Shown in pieces: positions 28,477 through 38,157 of a stretch of DNA of 39,052 nt. Both the position numbers and the translations under genes were made by a program. The notes under the pieces were generated by a model, which did not search any database, was not told the DNA's origin, and saw only the letters and a program-made list of their open reading frames with translations. Source of the DNA: Gilliamella sp. Choc5-1 (GTDB taxonomy: Bacteria > Pseudomonadota > Gammaproteobacteria > Enterobacterales > Orbaceae); NCBI RefSeq assembly GCF_001690595.1, contig NZ_LZHH01000001.1, forward strand, positions 1 through 39,052. The letters run 5' to 3'. Position 1 is the stretch's first letter, and each line of letters starts with the position of its first letter.

Positions 28477-29448
28477 ATGAATATATTTCAACGTGTTAAG
28501 ATTGATTCATTCTTATTGATTCTAATTTGTGTTGTGATTACAGCTAGCTTTTTTCCTTGTGAAGGACAGGCTAAAACGGTTTTTGAATACCTTACAACTT
28601 TTGCTATTGGCTTGCTATTTTTTATGCATGGTGCAAAACTTTCTTTTCAAGCAATTGTCTCTGGTATAAAAAATTGGCGATTACATTTGTTAATATTTAC
28701 AACTACATTTGTAATATTCCCAGTTTTAGGCATGATGATGCAGTTATTAGTGCCCACTTTTTTATCACATGATATTTATTTAGGTTTTGTTTATCTTTGT
28801 GTTTTACCAGCAACAGTGCAGTCTGCAATAGCATTTACTTCAATAGCTAAAGGTAATGTGGCAGCAGCTATTTGCAGTGCCTCAGCATCAACGTTATTGG
28901 GGGTGTTTATTACCCCGCTTTTAGTTGGATTGTTAATACATACTCAAACCTCGGCATCAATGAACATAATTGATGCCATTACCTCTATTATGCTGAAACT
29001 GATGTTGCCTTTTGTTGTCGGGCATTTATCTAGACGTTTTATTGGTCAATGGGTAGATAAGTATAAAAATATTATTTCTAAAACAGATCGTTTGTCGATT
29101 TTATTAGTGGTTTATGTCGCGTTTAGTGATGCAGTTGTTAATGGTATATGGTCGCAAGTCGGTTTTTTATCTTTGTTAAATATTATATTTTTCTCAATTA
29201 TTCTGTTAGTTATAGTTTTATTTATTACCACTTATAGTGCAAGATTTTTTGGTTTTAGCAAACAAGATGAAATCACAATTGTATTTTGTGGTTCAAAAAA
29301 GAGCCTAGCAAGTGGCATTCCAATGGCAAGTGTTATCTTCCCCATGTCGATGATGGGTATTTTGATCCTACCTTTAATGATCTTTCATCAAATCCAATTA
29401 ATGATTTGTGCTTTTTTAGCTGCTCGTTATGCTAAAAGAAAAATATAA
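28477..29448 (+). CDS. yfeH: Bile acid:sodium symporter family protein YfeH
   Basis: The 323-residue membrane protein has nine to ten hydrophobic segments and matches E. coli YfeH (332) closely: ASFFPCEGQAK, TTFAIGLLFFMHGAKLS, VYLCVLPATVQSAIAFTSIA, GNVAAAICSASASTLLG, LPFVVGHLSRRFIGQWV, DEITIVFCGSKKSLASGIPM and PLMIFHQIQLMICA. It belongs to the SBF-like branch of the bile acid:Na+ symporter superfamily. The physiological substrate of YfeH is unknown to me; the name describes family, not a proven bile-acid role. No clear Shine-Dalgarno is visible. It stands alone between the rpoD terminator and pitA. Confidence 0.9.
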   Translation: MNIFQRVKIDSFLLILICVVITASFFPCEGQAKTVFEYLTTFAIGLLFFMHGAKLSFQAIVSGIKNWRLHLLIFTTTFVIFPVLGMMMQLLVPTFLSHDIYLGFVYLCVLPATVQSAIAFTSIAKGNVAAAICSASASTLLGVFITPLLVGLLIHTQTSASMNIIDAITSIMLKLMLPFVVGHLSRRFIGQWVDKYKNIISKTDRLSILLVVYVAFSDAVVNGIWSQVGFLSLLNIIFFSIILLVIVLFITTYSARFFGFSKQDEITIVFCGSKKSLASGIPMASVIFPMSMMGILILPLMIFHQIQLMICAFLAARYAKRKI

Positions 29449-29517
29449 AAATTGTTTTGCTCATTAGCTTATTCTCAAGGATAATAGTGGCGCTAATTAA
29501 CAACAGAAAGATATATT

Positions 29518-31032
29518 ATGTTTCATCTATTTGCTGATTTAGAATTTTCAACCATTATATTATTAGTCTTAGCTTTACTTTTTGTACTCTTTTATGAGGC
29601 TATTAATGGATTTCATGATACTGCTAATGCTGTTGCCACTGTTATTTATACAAGGGCATTGAAAGAACAGCTTGCCGTTTTTATGGCCGGAGTATTTAAT
29701 TTCTTTGGCGTACTACTTGGTGGGCTTAGTGTGGCTTATGCTATAGTGCATTTGTTACCAACTGATTTATTACTTAATGTAAGCTCTGCTCATGGGCTTG
29801 CTATGGTATTTTCTATTTTATTTGCAGCAATCATTTGGAATTTAGGTACTTGGTTTGTTGGTATTCCTGCATCAAGTTCACATACTTTAATTGGTTCTAT
29901 TATTGGCGTAGCACTTGCAAATGCATTGGTTATGGATACATCAATTATTGATGCGCTTAATATTCCTAAGATGATTCAAATCTTTTTATCCTTGATTGTT
30001 TCACCAATAGTTGGTCTTGTTATTGCTGGGTTAATGATTTTTTGTCTGCGTAAGTATTGGACACGTAAAGGGCAAAGTAAAAAAAGTAGTAAAAAAAGAG
30101 AACGCATCTTTATGACTCCAGAGCAGCGAGAAAAACTTTATGGTAAGAAAAAACCACCTTTTTGGATCCGAATAATGCTTATTATTTCTGCTGCAGGTGT
30201 GAGTTTTTCTCATGGTGCTAATGATGGACAAAAAGGTATTGGTTTATTAATGTTAGTATTGATGGGTATTGCTCCTGCTGGCTTTATTGTTAATATGAAT
30301 GCGTCTACCTATGATATTACTAACACTCGTAATGCTATTGATAATATTCAGGAGTACTTTGTTACTCACAATGATGATCTAACTACGATAATAGGTAAAC
30401 AACCTGCATTAGACACAAGTATTCCAGAAGGCGATTTGAATAAGTATCATTGTGACTATTCACATTCATTTATCACACTGGGTATTGCTCATAATTTATT
30501 TAATAAAATCAATAATTATGAATCACTCACAGTTGAACAACGTTCACAAGCTAGACGCATATTATTATGTTTATCGGATACTGTTTCGCATGTTGCTAAA
30601 CAAGCTAATGTGACAGCAGAGGAAAAACAATATCTGAAATCTTTGAATAACGATTTACTTAAAACTGTTGAATATGCGCCGATTTGGATCATTATTTCGG
30701 TAGCTTCAGCGCTAGCAATTGGAACAATGATAGGATGGCGTCGTGTAGCTATTACTATTGGTGAAAAAATCGGTAAAAAAGGAATGACTTACGCACAGGG
30801 TGTGTCGGCACAAATCACTACGGCTTTATCAATTGGGATTGCAAGTTATACTGGTATGCCTGTTTCAACAACTCAAGTTCTTTCTTCATCTGTGGCAGGT
30901 ACAATGATTGTTGATGGTGGTGGCGTTCAAAGTAAGACCATTAAAAATATTGCATTAACTTGGATTTTAACACTTCCAATTTCAATTTTGTTATCTGGGT
31001 CACTTTTTTGGCTTGCTCAAAAATTGATTTAG
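29518..31032 (+). CDS. pitA: Low-affinity inorganic phosphate transporter PitA
   Basis: The 504-residue inner-membrane protein (E. coli PitA 499) imports metal-phosphate with protons. The two PiT-family repeats are clear: [20 protein letters not shown] in the N-terminal half and [20 protein letters not shown] in the second. [14 protein letters not shown] and [18 protein letters not shown] are the paired helix-turn motifs. In the second, glutamine replaces the histidine that E. coli PitA has (STTH), a small oddity. A charged cytoplasmic loop ([16 protein letters not shown]) follows the fifth or sixth helix, and a soluble insert lies at about 275-380. uspA follows 65 bp downstream; E. coli also has pitA near uspBA. 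Confidence 0.95.
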   Translation: MFHLFADLEFSTIILLVLALLFVLFYEAINGFHDTANAVATVIYTRALKEQLAVFMAGVFNFFGVLLGGLSVAYAIVHLLPTDLLLNVSSAHGLAMVFSILFAAIIWNLGTWFVGIPASSSHTLIGSIIGVALANALVMDTSIIDALNIPKMIQIFLSLIVSPIVGLVIAGLMIFCLRKYWTRKGQSKKSSKKRERIFMTPEQREKLYGKKKPPFWIRIMLIISAAGVSFSHGANDGQKGIGLLMLVLMGIAPAGFIVNMNASTYDITNTRNAIDNIQEYFVTHNDDLTTIIGKQPALDTSIPEGDLNKYHCDYSHSFITLGIAHNLFNKINNYESLTVEQRSQARRILLCLSDTVSHVAKQANVTAEEKQYLKSLNNDLLKTVEYAPIWIIISVASALAIGTMIGWRRVAITIGEKIGKKGMTYAQGVSAQITTALSIGIASYTGMPVSTTQVLSSSVAGTMIVDGGGVQSKTIKNIALTWILTLPISILLSGSLFWLAQKLI

Positions 31033-31097
31033 TAGTAAAAAGAGAGTATCAATTTTGTAGTTTTATCTGACCGTTAAATTGGAAGGAGTAATGTATC

Positions 31098-31538
31098 ATG
31101 GCTTATAAACACATATTAGTTGCAGTAGATTTATCACCTGAAAGTGAAGTTCTTGTCGAAAAAGCAGTTTCTATGGCTAGGCCATATAATGCTCAAATAT
31201 CTTTGATTCATGTTGGTATTAATTATTCTGATCTTTATACTGGTTTAGTTGATATTAATATGAATGATATGAAAGACCGAATTACTGAAGATGCGCATAT
31301 TGCATTAAATAAACTAGCCAATGATGCGGGATATCCTATAGCTCATACTCTTTCTGGGAATGGTGAATTTGACCAAGTATTAATCGAAGCAATTCATGAA
31401 TATGGCGCTGATCTTGTCGTGTGTGGTCATCATCAGGACTTTTGGAGTAAGTTAATGTCTTCTGCTCGTCAACTTATCAATAATACACATATTGATACAT
31501 TAATTGTTCCGCTAAAAGATGAAGAACCAGCTAAATGA
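31098..31538 (+). CDS. uspA: Universal stress protein UspA
   Basis: The 146-residue protein (E. coli UspA 144) starts [20 protein letters not shown], the beta1-alpha1 signature of the family. It continues with [20 protein letters not shown] and ends [20 protein letters not shown] then HIDTLIVPL. The C-terminal G-x2-H-like loop (VCGHHQD) lacks the G-2x-G-9x-G-S/T pattern of ATP-binding members, as in E. coli UspA, so it is the non-ATP-binding type. It forms cytoplasmic dimers and responds to growth arrest. GGAG lies about 12 bases upstream of the ATG. A terminator follows directly. Confidence 0.94.
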   Translation: MAYKHILVAVDLSPESEVLVEKAVSMARPYNAQISLIHVGINYSDLYTGLVDINMNDMKDRITEDAHIALNKLANDAGYPIAHTLSGNGEFDQVLIEAIHEYGADLVVCGHHQDFWSKLMSSARQLINNTHIDTLIVPLKDEEPAK

Positions 31539-31551
31539 AGTATTAAATATC

Positions 31552-31577
31552 AACCCGCTTAATTAGCGGGTTTTTTT
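31552..31577 (+). terminator. Terminator after uspA
   Basis: AACCCGCT (31552-31559) pairs with AGCGGGTT (31565-31572) around TAATT, with T's continuing to 31577. It is a strong, short intrinsic terminator 13 bases after the uspA stop. Confidence 0.92.
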
Positions 31578-31592
31578 ATAGATATTAGATAG

Positions 31593-31630
31593 TTTTTTGT
31601 AAAAAACTTTCAGGTAACTATGTGTTTCAG
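31593..31630 (+). repeat. Dispersed intergenic repeat, copy C (partial)
   Basis: TTTTTTGTAAAAAACTTTCAGG matches the first half of copies A and D (15 of the 16 core bases of GTCAAAAACTTTCAGG in copy D). The second half is replaced by diverged sequence (TAACTATGTGTTTCAG). It lies between the uspA terminator and ydfG. This could be a truncated copy; chance similarity is less likely but cannot be excluded by eye. Confidence 0.45.
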
Positions 31631-31719
31631 TATATTTTTATTTACTACTTTTTGTTTGTGCATATAGTCGTTTATCGAAATATACTCCAATTTTAACTTA
31701 GTTTATAAGGGGATTTAAT

Positions 31720-32475
31720 ATGAATATAGCTTTGGTTACTGGTGCATCCTCTGGATTTGGGCAAGCTATCTGCCGTAAGCTTATAGCAGATGGTTATAAA
31801 GTTGTAGGCGTAGCTAGACGTGCAGATAAACTACAAAACCTTGCAGATGAATTAGGTGCTAATTTCTTTTCATTACCATTAGATATAACTAAAAAAGATG
31901 CAGTAAGTACTATTTTATTGCAACTACCAAATGAATTTAAGCCCATAGATATTTTAATAAATAATGCAGGTCTAGCATTAGGTTTAGAACCTGCTTATGA
32001 AACAGATTATAACGATTGGGAAATAATGATTGAAACTAATATTATTGGGCTAGTAAATCTAACTCGACAAATATTACCAGAAATGGTTGAGCGCAATTTT
32101 GGTTATATTATTAATCTTGGATCTGTGGCTGGTACTTATGCTTATAAAGGCGGAAATGTTTATGGTGCATCTAAAGCTTTTGTTAAACAATTTAGTGCTA
32201 ATTTGCGTACCGATTTATTAGGGAAAAAGGTTAGAGTTACTAATATCGAACCGGGATTATGTGGTGGTACAGAGTTTTCAAATGTTCGCTTTCATGGTGA
32301 TAACCAGAAAGCAGCACAGGTTTATCAAGGTGTTGAATTTATTACTCCTGAAGATATAGCCAATACTGTCTCTTGGTTAATTAATACACCGAATCATTTT
32401 AATGTCAATTCAATTGAAATAATGCCAGTTGCACAAGCATCGGCAGGATTGTCTGTTTGTAAAGAGGCCAAATAA
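31720..32475 (+). CDS. ydfG: NADP-dependent 3-hydroxy acid dehydrogenase YdfG
   Basis: The 251-residue short-chain dehydrogenase (E. coli YdfG 248) oxidises L-allo-threonine, serine and related 3-hydroxy acids and can reduce malonic semialdehyde. The NADP-binding motif TGASSGFG is at residues 7-14. The NNAGLALG motif follows, then the catalytic triad in NLGSVAGTYAYKGGNVYGAS and K: Ser, Tyr and Lys in the usual spacing. The family block EPGLCGGTEFSNVRFHGDNQK is retained. AAGGGGA precedes the ATG. It stands alone between the uspA terminator and the small unknown gene. Confidence 0.93.
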   Translation: MNIALVTGASSGFGQAICRKLIADGYKVVGVARRADKLQNLADELGANFFSLPLDITKKDAVSTILLQLPNEFKPIDILINNAGLALGLEPAYETDYNDWEIMIETNIIGLVNLTRQILPEMVERNFGYIINLGSVAGTYAYKGGNVYGASKAFVKQFSANLRTDLLGKKVRVTNIEPGLCGGTEFSNVRFHGDNQKAAQVYQGVEFITPEDIANTVSWLINTPNHFNVNSIEIMPVAQASAGLSVCKEAK

Positions 32476-32528
32476 GATAACTTTTTTATTAATTTTTTTC
32501 TGTTGATTTTTATTAGAAATTAAAAAAA

Positions 32529-32545
32529 TTTGTTTGGCAAACAAA
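32529..32545. promoter_or_regulatory. Perfect palindrome upstream of small unknown gene
   Basis: TTTGTTTGGCAAACAAA is an 8-bp inverted repeat around one central base. It lies 69 bp before the likely start of the 109-residue gene, and a TATGCT (32559-32564) follows it, so it would overlap or adjoin the -35 region. The symmetry suggests a dimeric repressor or activator site; the protein is unknown. Confidence 0.45.
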
Positions 32546-32613
32546 ATAGACTTGCACTTATGCTAATGGGTTGTTATTCTTTCTTCTTGTGATTTTGAAT
32601 GAGGTTTATGGCA

Positions 32614-32943
32614 ATGACATTTTCTGAAGTAACGAAAACATTTGCAACGAGCTTGCCTGGTACTGATAGTTATGTAAAGCTAAGAAAGGCAATGAGAGCA
32701 CTAATTCAAGAAGATCCAAAAAATGCATCGGTTTATTTTTTGATTTTTGGATTTGCTCGTACATATGTTATGTTATATGAAGATCAAGAAGTATCGCCGC
32801 AATTTGCCGAAGATAATCAAAAGCTAATGTTATCGTATCTTAATATTTTAGATGAAGCATTAAAAAAACAAGATGAAAAGTGCATATATCAAGCATTGAA
32901 TAAAGTTGTTAATGAATACGAAAATAGCAAAAAGGTTTTTTAA
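32614..32943 (+). CDS. Small protein of unknown function
   Basis: I do not recognise this 109-residue protein, which starts MTFSEVTKTFATSLPGTDSY. It looks wholly helical and soluble, with charged heptad-like stretches (LRKAMRALIQEDPKNASVYF, ILDEALKKQDEKCIYQALNK). ATG 32614 is preferred because GAGG lies 9 bases upstream; in-frame ATGs at 32599 and 32608 are badly placed relative to it. It has its own palindrome upstream and its own terminator downstream, so it is probably a single-gene unit. Base composition resembles its neighbours. Confidence 0.75.
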   Translation: MTFSEVTKTFATSLPGTDSYVKLRKAMRALIQEDPKNASVYFLIFGFARTYVMLYEDQEVSPQFAEDNQKLMLSYLNILDEALKKQDEKCIYQALNKVVNEYENSKKVF

Positions 32944-32949
32944 AATTAT

Positions 32950-32984
32950 AGCCTGACATGAAAATGTCGGGCTGTTTTGTTTTT
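32950..32984 (+). terminator. Terminator after small unknown gene
   Basis: AGCCTGACAT (32950-32959) pairs with ATGTCGGGCT (32964-32973), with one G-U pair, around a GAAA loop. It is followed by GTTTTGTTTTT. It isolates the small gene from the threonine operon. Confidence 0.85.
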
Positions 32985-33014
32985 AGTTTAATTAAATATT
33001 TCTTAGGAAAAATC

Positions 33015-33086
33015 ATGATAATTTTAGTTAGTATGACAGGAATTATTAACACCTTAGGTACTATTATGCGATCTAGGGCGGGTTGA
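33015..33086 (+). CDS. thrL: Threonine operon leader peptide
   Basis: This 23-codon ORF, with AGGA 6 bases before the ATG, reads MIILVSMTGIINTLGTIM then RSRAG and stops at TGA 33084-33086. Five isoleucine and three threonine codons make it a Thr/Ile sensing leader, as in the E. coli thr operon. Its last codons (GCG GGT TGA) lie in the first arm of the attenuator, so a ribosome finishing the peptide would mask that arm, and one stalled on the upstream Thr/Ile codons would leave it free. The peptide sequence differs from E. coli ThrL; the assignment rests on position, codons and RNA structure. Confidence 0.85.
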   Translation: MIILVSMTGIINTLGTIMRSRAG

Positions 33087-33103
33087 TTTTTTCAATAAAT
33101 ATT

Positions 33104-33134
33104 AAAAAACCCGCTCCTTAAAGGCGGGTTTTTA
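33104..33134 (+). terminator. Threonine operon attenuator
   Basis: AAAACCCGC (about 33105-33113) pairs with GCGGGTTTT (about 33124-33132), with an inner CCT/AGG, and is followed by T's: an intrinsic terminator. The AACCCGC arm can instead pair with GCGGGTT at the end of the leader ORF (33078-33084), giving the competing antiterminator. The switch would be set by ribosome stalling at Thr/Ile codons. From here to thrA lie about 155 bp of transcribed leader with no other feature that I can see. Confidence 0.85.
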
Positions 33135-33290
33135 TTTTGCATGGAAATAAAGTAGTTAATCTGTGCAAAAAAATTAAAAATAGAATTAGCATGATAAGAC
33201 TACAAGATTTTTGATACCTATAAATAAGTTCTAAAAACTATAATTATAGATAGTAATGGGCATAAACTAAGATAATAAGTAAGGTGTGAT

Positions 33291-35747
33291 ATGAAAGTTT
33301 TAAAATTTGGAGGAACATCTGTTGCTAACGCAGAACGCTTTTTGCGAGTTGCAGAAATTATTGAAAATAATGCTAAACAAGAGCAAACCGCCACTGTTTT
33401 ATCGGCACCTGCTAAAATTACCAACCATTTAGTTGCTATGGTTGAAAAAACAGTTGCTGGGCAAGATATCAAAAGTAACATTTATGATGCTGAAAAGATA
33501 TTTGCAGATCTATTAGCAGGTCTTGCAAAAGCTCACCCTAATTTTGCTTATGAAGAGATGAAGCATTTTGCTCTTAATGAATTAAAGCATGTTAAGCAAT
33601 TACTTGAAGGTATTTGCTTACTCGGTCAATGCCCTGATAGTATCAATGCATCAATTATTTGTCGTGGAGAAAAGCTATCAATTGCTATTATGCAAGAACT
33701 TCTCAAAGCAAGAGGCCATACGATCACGGTAATAGATCCTGTTGCTATGCTTATTGCAGAAGGTGGTTATTTAGAATCGACTGTTAATATACCTGAATCG
33801 ACTCATCGAATTGCTGAAATGCACATTCCACAAGACAATTTTATTCTAATGCCCGGTTTTACCGCCGGTAATGAAAAAGGTGAATTAGTTGTGCTTGGAC
33901 GAAATGGTTCTGATTATTCTGCAGCCGTATTAGCAGCTTGTTTAAGAGCAAATAGCTGTGAAATATGGACCGATGTTGATGGAGTTTATACTTGTGATCC
34001 CCGTATTGTACCAGATGCCAAATTACTAAAAACAATGTCTTATCAAGAGGCGATGGAACTTTCATATTTTGGAGCAAAAGTGCTTCATCCAAGAACTATT
34101 TTACCTATTGCCCAATTTCAGATTCCTTGTTTAATCAAAAATACAAATAATCCTGATGCGCCAGGCACATTAATTGGTGCTAATATTGTTGACTCAACCA
34201 CACCTGTAAAAGGTATTACCAATTTAAATAACATGGCAATGATCAATGTTTCAGGTCCTGGATTAAAAGGTATGGTTGGTATGTCGGCACGTGTTTTTTC
34301 TGCGATGTCTTATGCTGGCATTTCAGTTGTACTTATTACTCAATCATCATCTGAATACAGCATTAGTTTTTGTGTGCCACAAACAGAACTTTATCGTGCA
34401 GAAGAAGCTTTAAGTGATGAATTTTTCTTAGAATTAAAAGATGGATTACTTGAACCGATCGAGGTGATTGAAAGGCTTGCTATTATCTCTGTAGTAGGTG
34501 ATGGCATGCGTACCTTACGTGGTTTATCAGCTAATTTCTTTACAGCATTAGCCAGAGCTAATATTAATATTGTTGCTATAGCACAAGGTTCATCTGAACG
34601 CTCAATTTCAGTTGTAGTTGATAATGATGTTGCTGTAATGGGCGTTCGTGTTGCGCATCAGATGTTATTTGGTACTGATAAAATGCTTGATGTCTTTGTT
34701 ATTGGTGTTGGTGGGGTCGGTGGTGCGCTTGTCGACCAAATTGGACGTCAACAGAAATGGCTTAAAAACAAACAGATTGATTTGCGAGTATGTGGTTTGT
34801 TTAACTCTAAACACAGCATAACCAATAGAGACGGTATTGATCTTAGTAATTGGCGTGATCAAATCAAACAGAGTGATACTAAATATTCATTAGATAGTAT
34901 TATTGAGTTTGCCAAATCTAATCGATTACTTAATCCGATTCTCGTTGATTGTACTTCTAGTAGCGAAGTATCTGACAAATACGCTGATTTTTTAGCTAAT
35001 GGCTTTCATGTCGTTACACCAAATAAAAAAGCAAATACTAGCTCAATGGCTTACTATTTACGCTTACGCCAAGAAGCTGCAAAAAGTAAGCGTAAATTCC
35101 AATATGATACCAATGTAGGGGCTGGGTTACCGGTAATTGAAAATCTTCAAAATCTACTTAATGCAGGTGATGAGTTAATCAAGTTTTCGGGAATTCTATC
35201 TGGATCGCTTTCTTTTATATTTGGTAAACTTGATGAAGGCATGTCACTGTCTGAAGCAACTAAATTGGCTAAAGAGAAAGGTTTTACTGAACCTGATCCT
35301 CGAGACGATCTATCTGGAACCGATGTAGCTAGAAAGTTACTTATTTTAGCTAGAGAATCAGGTTTACAATTAGAATTGGATCAAATCAATGTCGAATCCG
35401 TATTACCTCCTGAATATGCACAAGGTAGCATTGATGATTTCATGGCCAAATTACCGCAGTTAGATGCACATTTTAAAGCAAAATCTGAACAAGCAGCAAA
35501 AGGAGGTAAAGTTCTACGTTATGTGGGTAGCATAGAAAACCATCAATGCAGTGTTAGAATTGAAGCTGTCGATAGTGAAGATCCTCTTTATAAAGTCAAA
35601 AATGGCGAAAATGCCTTAGCTTTTTATACTCGTTATTATCAACCTATTCCTCTTGTATTACGTGGTTATGGTGCTGGTAATGATGTTACTGCAGCAGGTG
35701 TTTTTGCTGATATTTTACGTACAACATCAGGTAAAATCGGAGGTTAA
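33291..35747 (+). CDS. thrA: Bifunctional aspartokinase I / homoserine dehydrogenase I
   Basis: The 818-residue protein (E. coli ThrA 820) catalyses the first and third steps from aspartate to threonine. The kinase domain starts [20 protein letters not shown] and has [21 protein letters not shown] and [12 protein letters not shown]. Two ACT domains follow at about 310-460 ([40 protein letters not shown]), the sites of threonine feedback inhibition. The homoserine dehydrogenase domain begins with the nucleotide motif [11 protein letters not shown] near 467 and includes [23 protein letters not shown] and [13 protein letters not shown]-type [13 protein letters not shown]. It is preceded by the Thr/Ile attenuator, and thrB starts at the base after its stop. 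Confidence 0.97.
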   Translation: MKVLKFGGTSVANAERFLRVAEIIENNAKQEQTATVLSAPAKITNHLVAMVEKTVAGQDIKSNIYDAEKIFADLLAGLAKAHPNFAYEEMKHFALNELKHVKQLLEGICLLGQCPDSINASIICRGEKLSIAIMQELLKARGHTITVIDPVAMLIAEGGYLESTVNIPESTHRIAEMHIPQDNFILMPGFTAGNEKGELVVLGRNGSDYSAAVLAACLRANSCEIWTDVDGVYTCDPRIVPDAKLLKTMSYQEAMELSYFGAKVLHPRTILPIAQFQIPCLIKNTNNPDAPGTLIGANIVDSTTPVKGITNLNNMAMINVSGPGLKGMVGMSARVFSAMSYAGISVVLITQSSSEYSISFCVPQTELYRAEEALSDEFFLELKDGLLEPIEVIERLAIISVVGDGMRTLRGLSANFFTALARANINIVAIAQGSSERSISVVVDNDVAVMGVRVAHQMLFGTDKMLDVFVIGVGGVGGALVDQIGRQQKWLKNKQIDLRVCGLFNSKHSITNRDGIDLSNWRDQIKQSDTKYSLDSIIEFAKSNRLLNPILVDCTSSSEVSDKYADFLANGFHVVTPNKKANTSSMAYYLRLRQEAAKSKRKFQYDTNVGAGLPVIENLQNLLNAGDELIKFSGILSGSLSFIFGKLDEGMSLSEATKLAKEKGFTEPDPRDDLSGTDVARKLLILARESGLQLELDQINVESVLPPEYAQGSIDDFMAKLPQLDAHFKAKSEQAAKGGKVLRYVGSIENHQCSVRIEAVDSEDPLYKVKNGENALAFYTRYYQPIPLVLRGYGAGNDVTAAGVFADILRTTSGKIGG

Positions 35748-36686
35748 ATGAGTCATAAATCTTTAACTGTTTATGCGCCTGCATCAATGGCTAATATTAG
35801 CGTTGGTTTTGATATATTGGGCGCAGCAATTAGCCCGATTAGTGGCGCTATGCTTGGTGACTGTATTACAGTTAAATCTGCTAACGAATTTTCCCTTACT
35901 AGCAAAGGTCAATTTGTCAAAAAGCTACCACGTGATCCAAAATGTAATATTGTATTTCAATGTTGGCAGCGATTTTGTCAAGCAATGGGTAAAACTTTAC
36001 CTGTTAGTATGACTCTTGAAAAAAATATGCCAATTGGCTCTGGTTTAGGTTCAAGTGCGTGCTCAGTAGTTGGTGCATTGGTTGCATTAAATGAGTTTTT
36101 TGATAAACCTTTTAATGAATTTGAAATGTTATCCATGATGGGAGAACTTGAAGGTCGTATTTCGGGCAGTGTGCATTATGATAATGTTGCGCCATGCTAT
36201 TTAGGTGGGATGCAACTTATTCTTAATGAGATGGGTATTATTAGTGAGTCGATTCCGCATTTTGATGATTGGTATTGGGTGATGGCTTATCCAGGAATAA
36301 AGGTATCAACGGCTGAAGCACGTGCAATTTTACCTGCTCAATATCAAAGGTCTGATTGTGTAGCACATGGTCGCTATGTGGGGGGATTTTTGCATGCTTG
36401 TTATACCAAACAACCTAAGCTGGCTGCCACAATGCTTTTTGATAATATTGCTGAGCCTTATCGTAAACAATTATTACCTAATTTTGATGAAACTCAAAAA
36501 CGGGTTAAGCAACTTGGTGCTTTGTCATCGGGGATTTCAGGTTCAGGGCCAACAATGTTTGTGATTGCAGATAAACTTGAAACAGCTCAGCAAATTGAAT
36601 TATTACTTAAAAAATATTATTTGCAAAATGATGAAGGTTTTACTCATATTTGTAAAATTGATACTCAAGGAACAAGAGTTATTTAA
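35748..36686 (+). CDS. thrB: Homoserine kinase
   Basis: The 312-residue GHMP-family kinase (E. coli 310) phosphorylates homoserine. The N-terminal [18 protein letters not shown] is the family start, and the ATP-binding loop is [20 protein letters not shown]. The C-terminal GHMP motif is [16 protein letters not shown]. Its ATG follows the thrA stop with no gap, and its ribosome site (GGAGG) lies in the last codons of thrA, so the two are co-translated. The gap to thrC is unusually large (110 bp) for this operon and contains a small coupled ORF. Confidence 0.96.
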   Translation: MSHKSLTVYAPASMANISVGFDILGAAISPISGAMLGDCITVKSANEFSLTSKGQFVKKLPRDPKCNIVFQCWQRFCQAMGKTLPVSMTLEKNMPIGSGLGSSACSVVGALVALNEFFDKPFNEFEMLSMMGELEGRISGSVHYDNVAPCYLGGMQLILNEMGIISESIPHFDDWYWVMAYPGIKVSTAEARAILPAQYQRSDCVAHGRYVGGFLHACYTKQPKLAATMLFDNIAEPYRKQLLPNFDETQKRVKQLGALSSGISGSGPTMFVIADKLETAQQIELLLKKYYLQNDEGFTHICKIDTQGTRVI

Positions 36687-36722
36687 TGTTTACTATAAAA
36701 AGTAGAGTTAAATATAACAAAA

Positions 36723-36800
36723 ATGCCAACTATTATTGAACAAGTTGATATTACGCAGAGTGAAATATTACAGCATAAAGATAACCGGAAAATATTATGA
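36723..36800 (+). CDS. 25-codon ORF overlapping the thrC start
   Basis: This ORF starts MPTIIEQVDITQSEI and ends RKIL, and its TGA overlaps the thrC ATG (ATGA). Five of 25 residues are isoleucine and two are threonine. No strong Shine-Dalgarno precedes it. The thrC site itself is weak, so translation through the ORF could deliver ribosomes to thrC. It may be a real coupling peptide, or chance in a spacer; nothing in the family known to me corresponds to it. Confidence 0.3.
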   Translation: MPTIIEQVDITQSEILQHKDNRKIL

Positions 36801-38086
36801 AATTATATAACTTAAAAGATCATTCCCAGCAAGTTAGCTTTGCACAAGCAGTTCAACAAGGATTAGGAAGAGGACAAGGTTTATTTTTTCCTCAACAATT
36901 ACCTAAATTTTCATCATCCGAAATTGAGTCGTTATTAAAACTTGATTTCATTACTCGAAGTGCCAAGATCTTATCTGCTTTTATTGGTGATGAGATTAGC
37001 TGTGATGATATGCATAGACTTGTTAAAAATGCATTTCAATTCCCTGCTCCAGTAACTTCTGTGGAAGCAGATATTGGTTCATTAGAACTATATCATGGAC
37101 CAACATTAGCATTTAAAGATTTTGGTGGACGCTTTATGGCGCAAGCTTTAGTGCAAGTTGCTGCTGACAAAAAAATTACTATTTTGACTGCTACTTCTGG
37201 CGATACTGGTGCGGCTGTTGCTCATGCGTTTTATCATTTACCAAATATTCGCGTCGTGATTTTATACCCAGAAGGTAAAATTAGTCCATTACAAGAAAAG
37301 TTATTTTGTACTTTAGGTGATAATATACATACAATTGCTATTCAAAGTGACTTTGATGCGTGTCAAGCCTTAGTTAAAAAGGCATTTGATGATGAAGATT
37401 TGAAAAAAACAATAGGTTTAAACTCCGCTAACTCAATTAATATTAGCCGATTATTAGCACAAATCTGTTACTATTTTGAAGCTTTTGCACAACTCACATC
37501 AACCCAACGTGAACAGCTGGTTATTTCTGTGCCAAGTGGCAATTTTGGTGACTTAACAGCAGGTCTACTTGCGAAAACAATGGGATTACCTATTAAACGC
37601 TTTATTGCCGCAACGAATGCCAATGATACAGTACCTCGTTATTTAGAAACCGGTAAGTGGGAACCTCACACAACCATTGCAACATTATCGAATGCAATGG
37701 ATGTAAGCCAACCAAATAACTGGCCACGTATCGAAGAGATTTATAAGCGTGAGGGATGGGATCTTAAATCACTCGGTCATGCTACTGTTTCGGATGAAGT
37801 TGCTAAGCAAACTGTTTGTGAACTTGATCAAAAAGGTTACTTATCTGAACCTCATGGTGCAATTGCTTATCGAGCACTGCGTGATCAGTTACAAGAGGGT
37901 GAATATGGACTATTTTTAGGTACGGCACATCCTGCTAAATTTAAAGAAGTGGTTGAAGATATTTTAGGTAAATCAGTTCCATTGCCTAAAGAGCTAGCAG
38001 AGCGAGCTGATATGACGTTACTTTCTCATTATATGCCTGATGATTTTGCTAAATTAAGGGATTTTTTAATTAATTTATATGTATAG
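36797..38086 (+). CDS. thrC: Threonine synthase
   Basis: The 429-residue PLP enzyme (E. coli 428) converts O-phosphohomoserine to threonine. The PLP lysine is K107 in YHGPTLAFKDFGGRFMAQAL. TATSGDTGAAVAHAF and SVPSGNFGDLTAGLLAKTMG are the phosphate and cofactor loops, and SNAMDVSQPNNWPRIEEI and FLGTAHPAKFKEVVE are later family blocks. The start MKLYNLKDHSQQVSFAQAVQ matches the family. It is the last gene of the thr operon. Its ATG overlaps the stop of a short ORF, and the ribosome site (GGAA) is weak. A long hairpin follows the stop. Confidence 0.97.
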   Translation: MKLYNLKDHSQQVSFAQAVQQGLGRGQGLFFPQQLPKFSSSEIESLLKLDFITRSAKILSAFIGDEISCDDMHRLVKNAFQFPAPVTSVEADIGSLELYHGPTLAFKDFGGRFMAQALVQVAADKKITILTATSGDTGAAVAHAFYHLPNIRVVILYPEGKISPLQEKLFCTLGDNIHTIAIQSDFDACQALVKKAFDDEDLKKTIGLNSANSINISRLLAQICYYFEAFAQLTSTQREQLVISVPSGNFGDLTAGLLAKTMGLPIKRFIAATNANDTVPRYLETGKWEPHTTIATLSNAMDVSQPNNWPRIEEIYKREGWDLKSLGHATVSDEVAKQTVCELDQKGYLSEPHGAIAYRALRDQLQEGEYGLFLGTAHPAKFKEVVEDILGKSVPLPKELAERADMTLLSHYMPDDFAKLRDFLINLYV

Positions 38087-38100
38087 CTCCCTCGCATTTA

Positions 38101-38127
38101 TTACCGTAATTTAATAAATTACGGTAA
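38101..38127 (+). terminator. Hairpin after thrC
   Basis: TTACCGTAATTT (38101-38112) and AAATTACGGTAA (38116-38127) form a perfect 12-bp stem with a 3-base loop, 14 bases after the thrC stop. The following sequence is TATGCAAAAATAATTC, without a T-run, so termination is uncertain; it may protect the 3' end of the message. Confidence 0.6.
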
Positions 38128-38157
38128 TATGCAAAAATAATTCTGTATTTTTCTATA

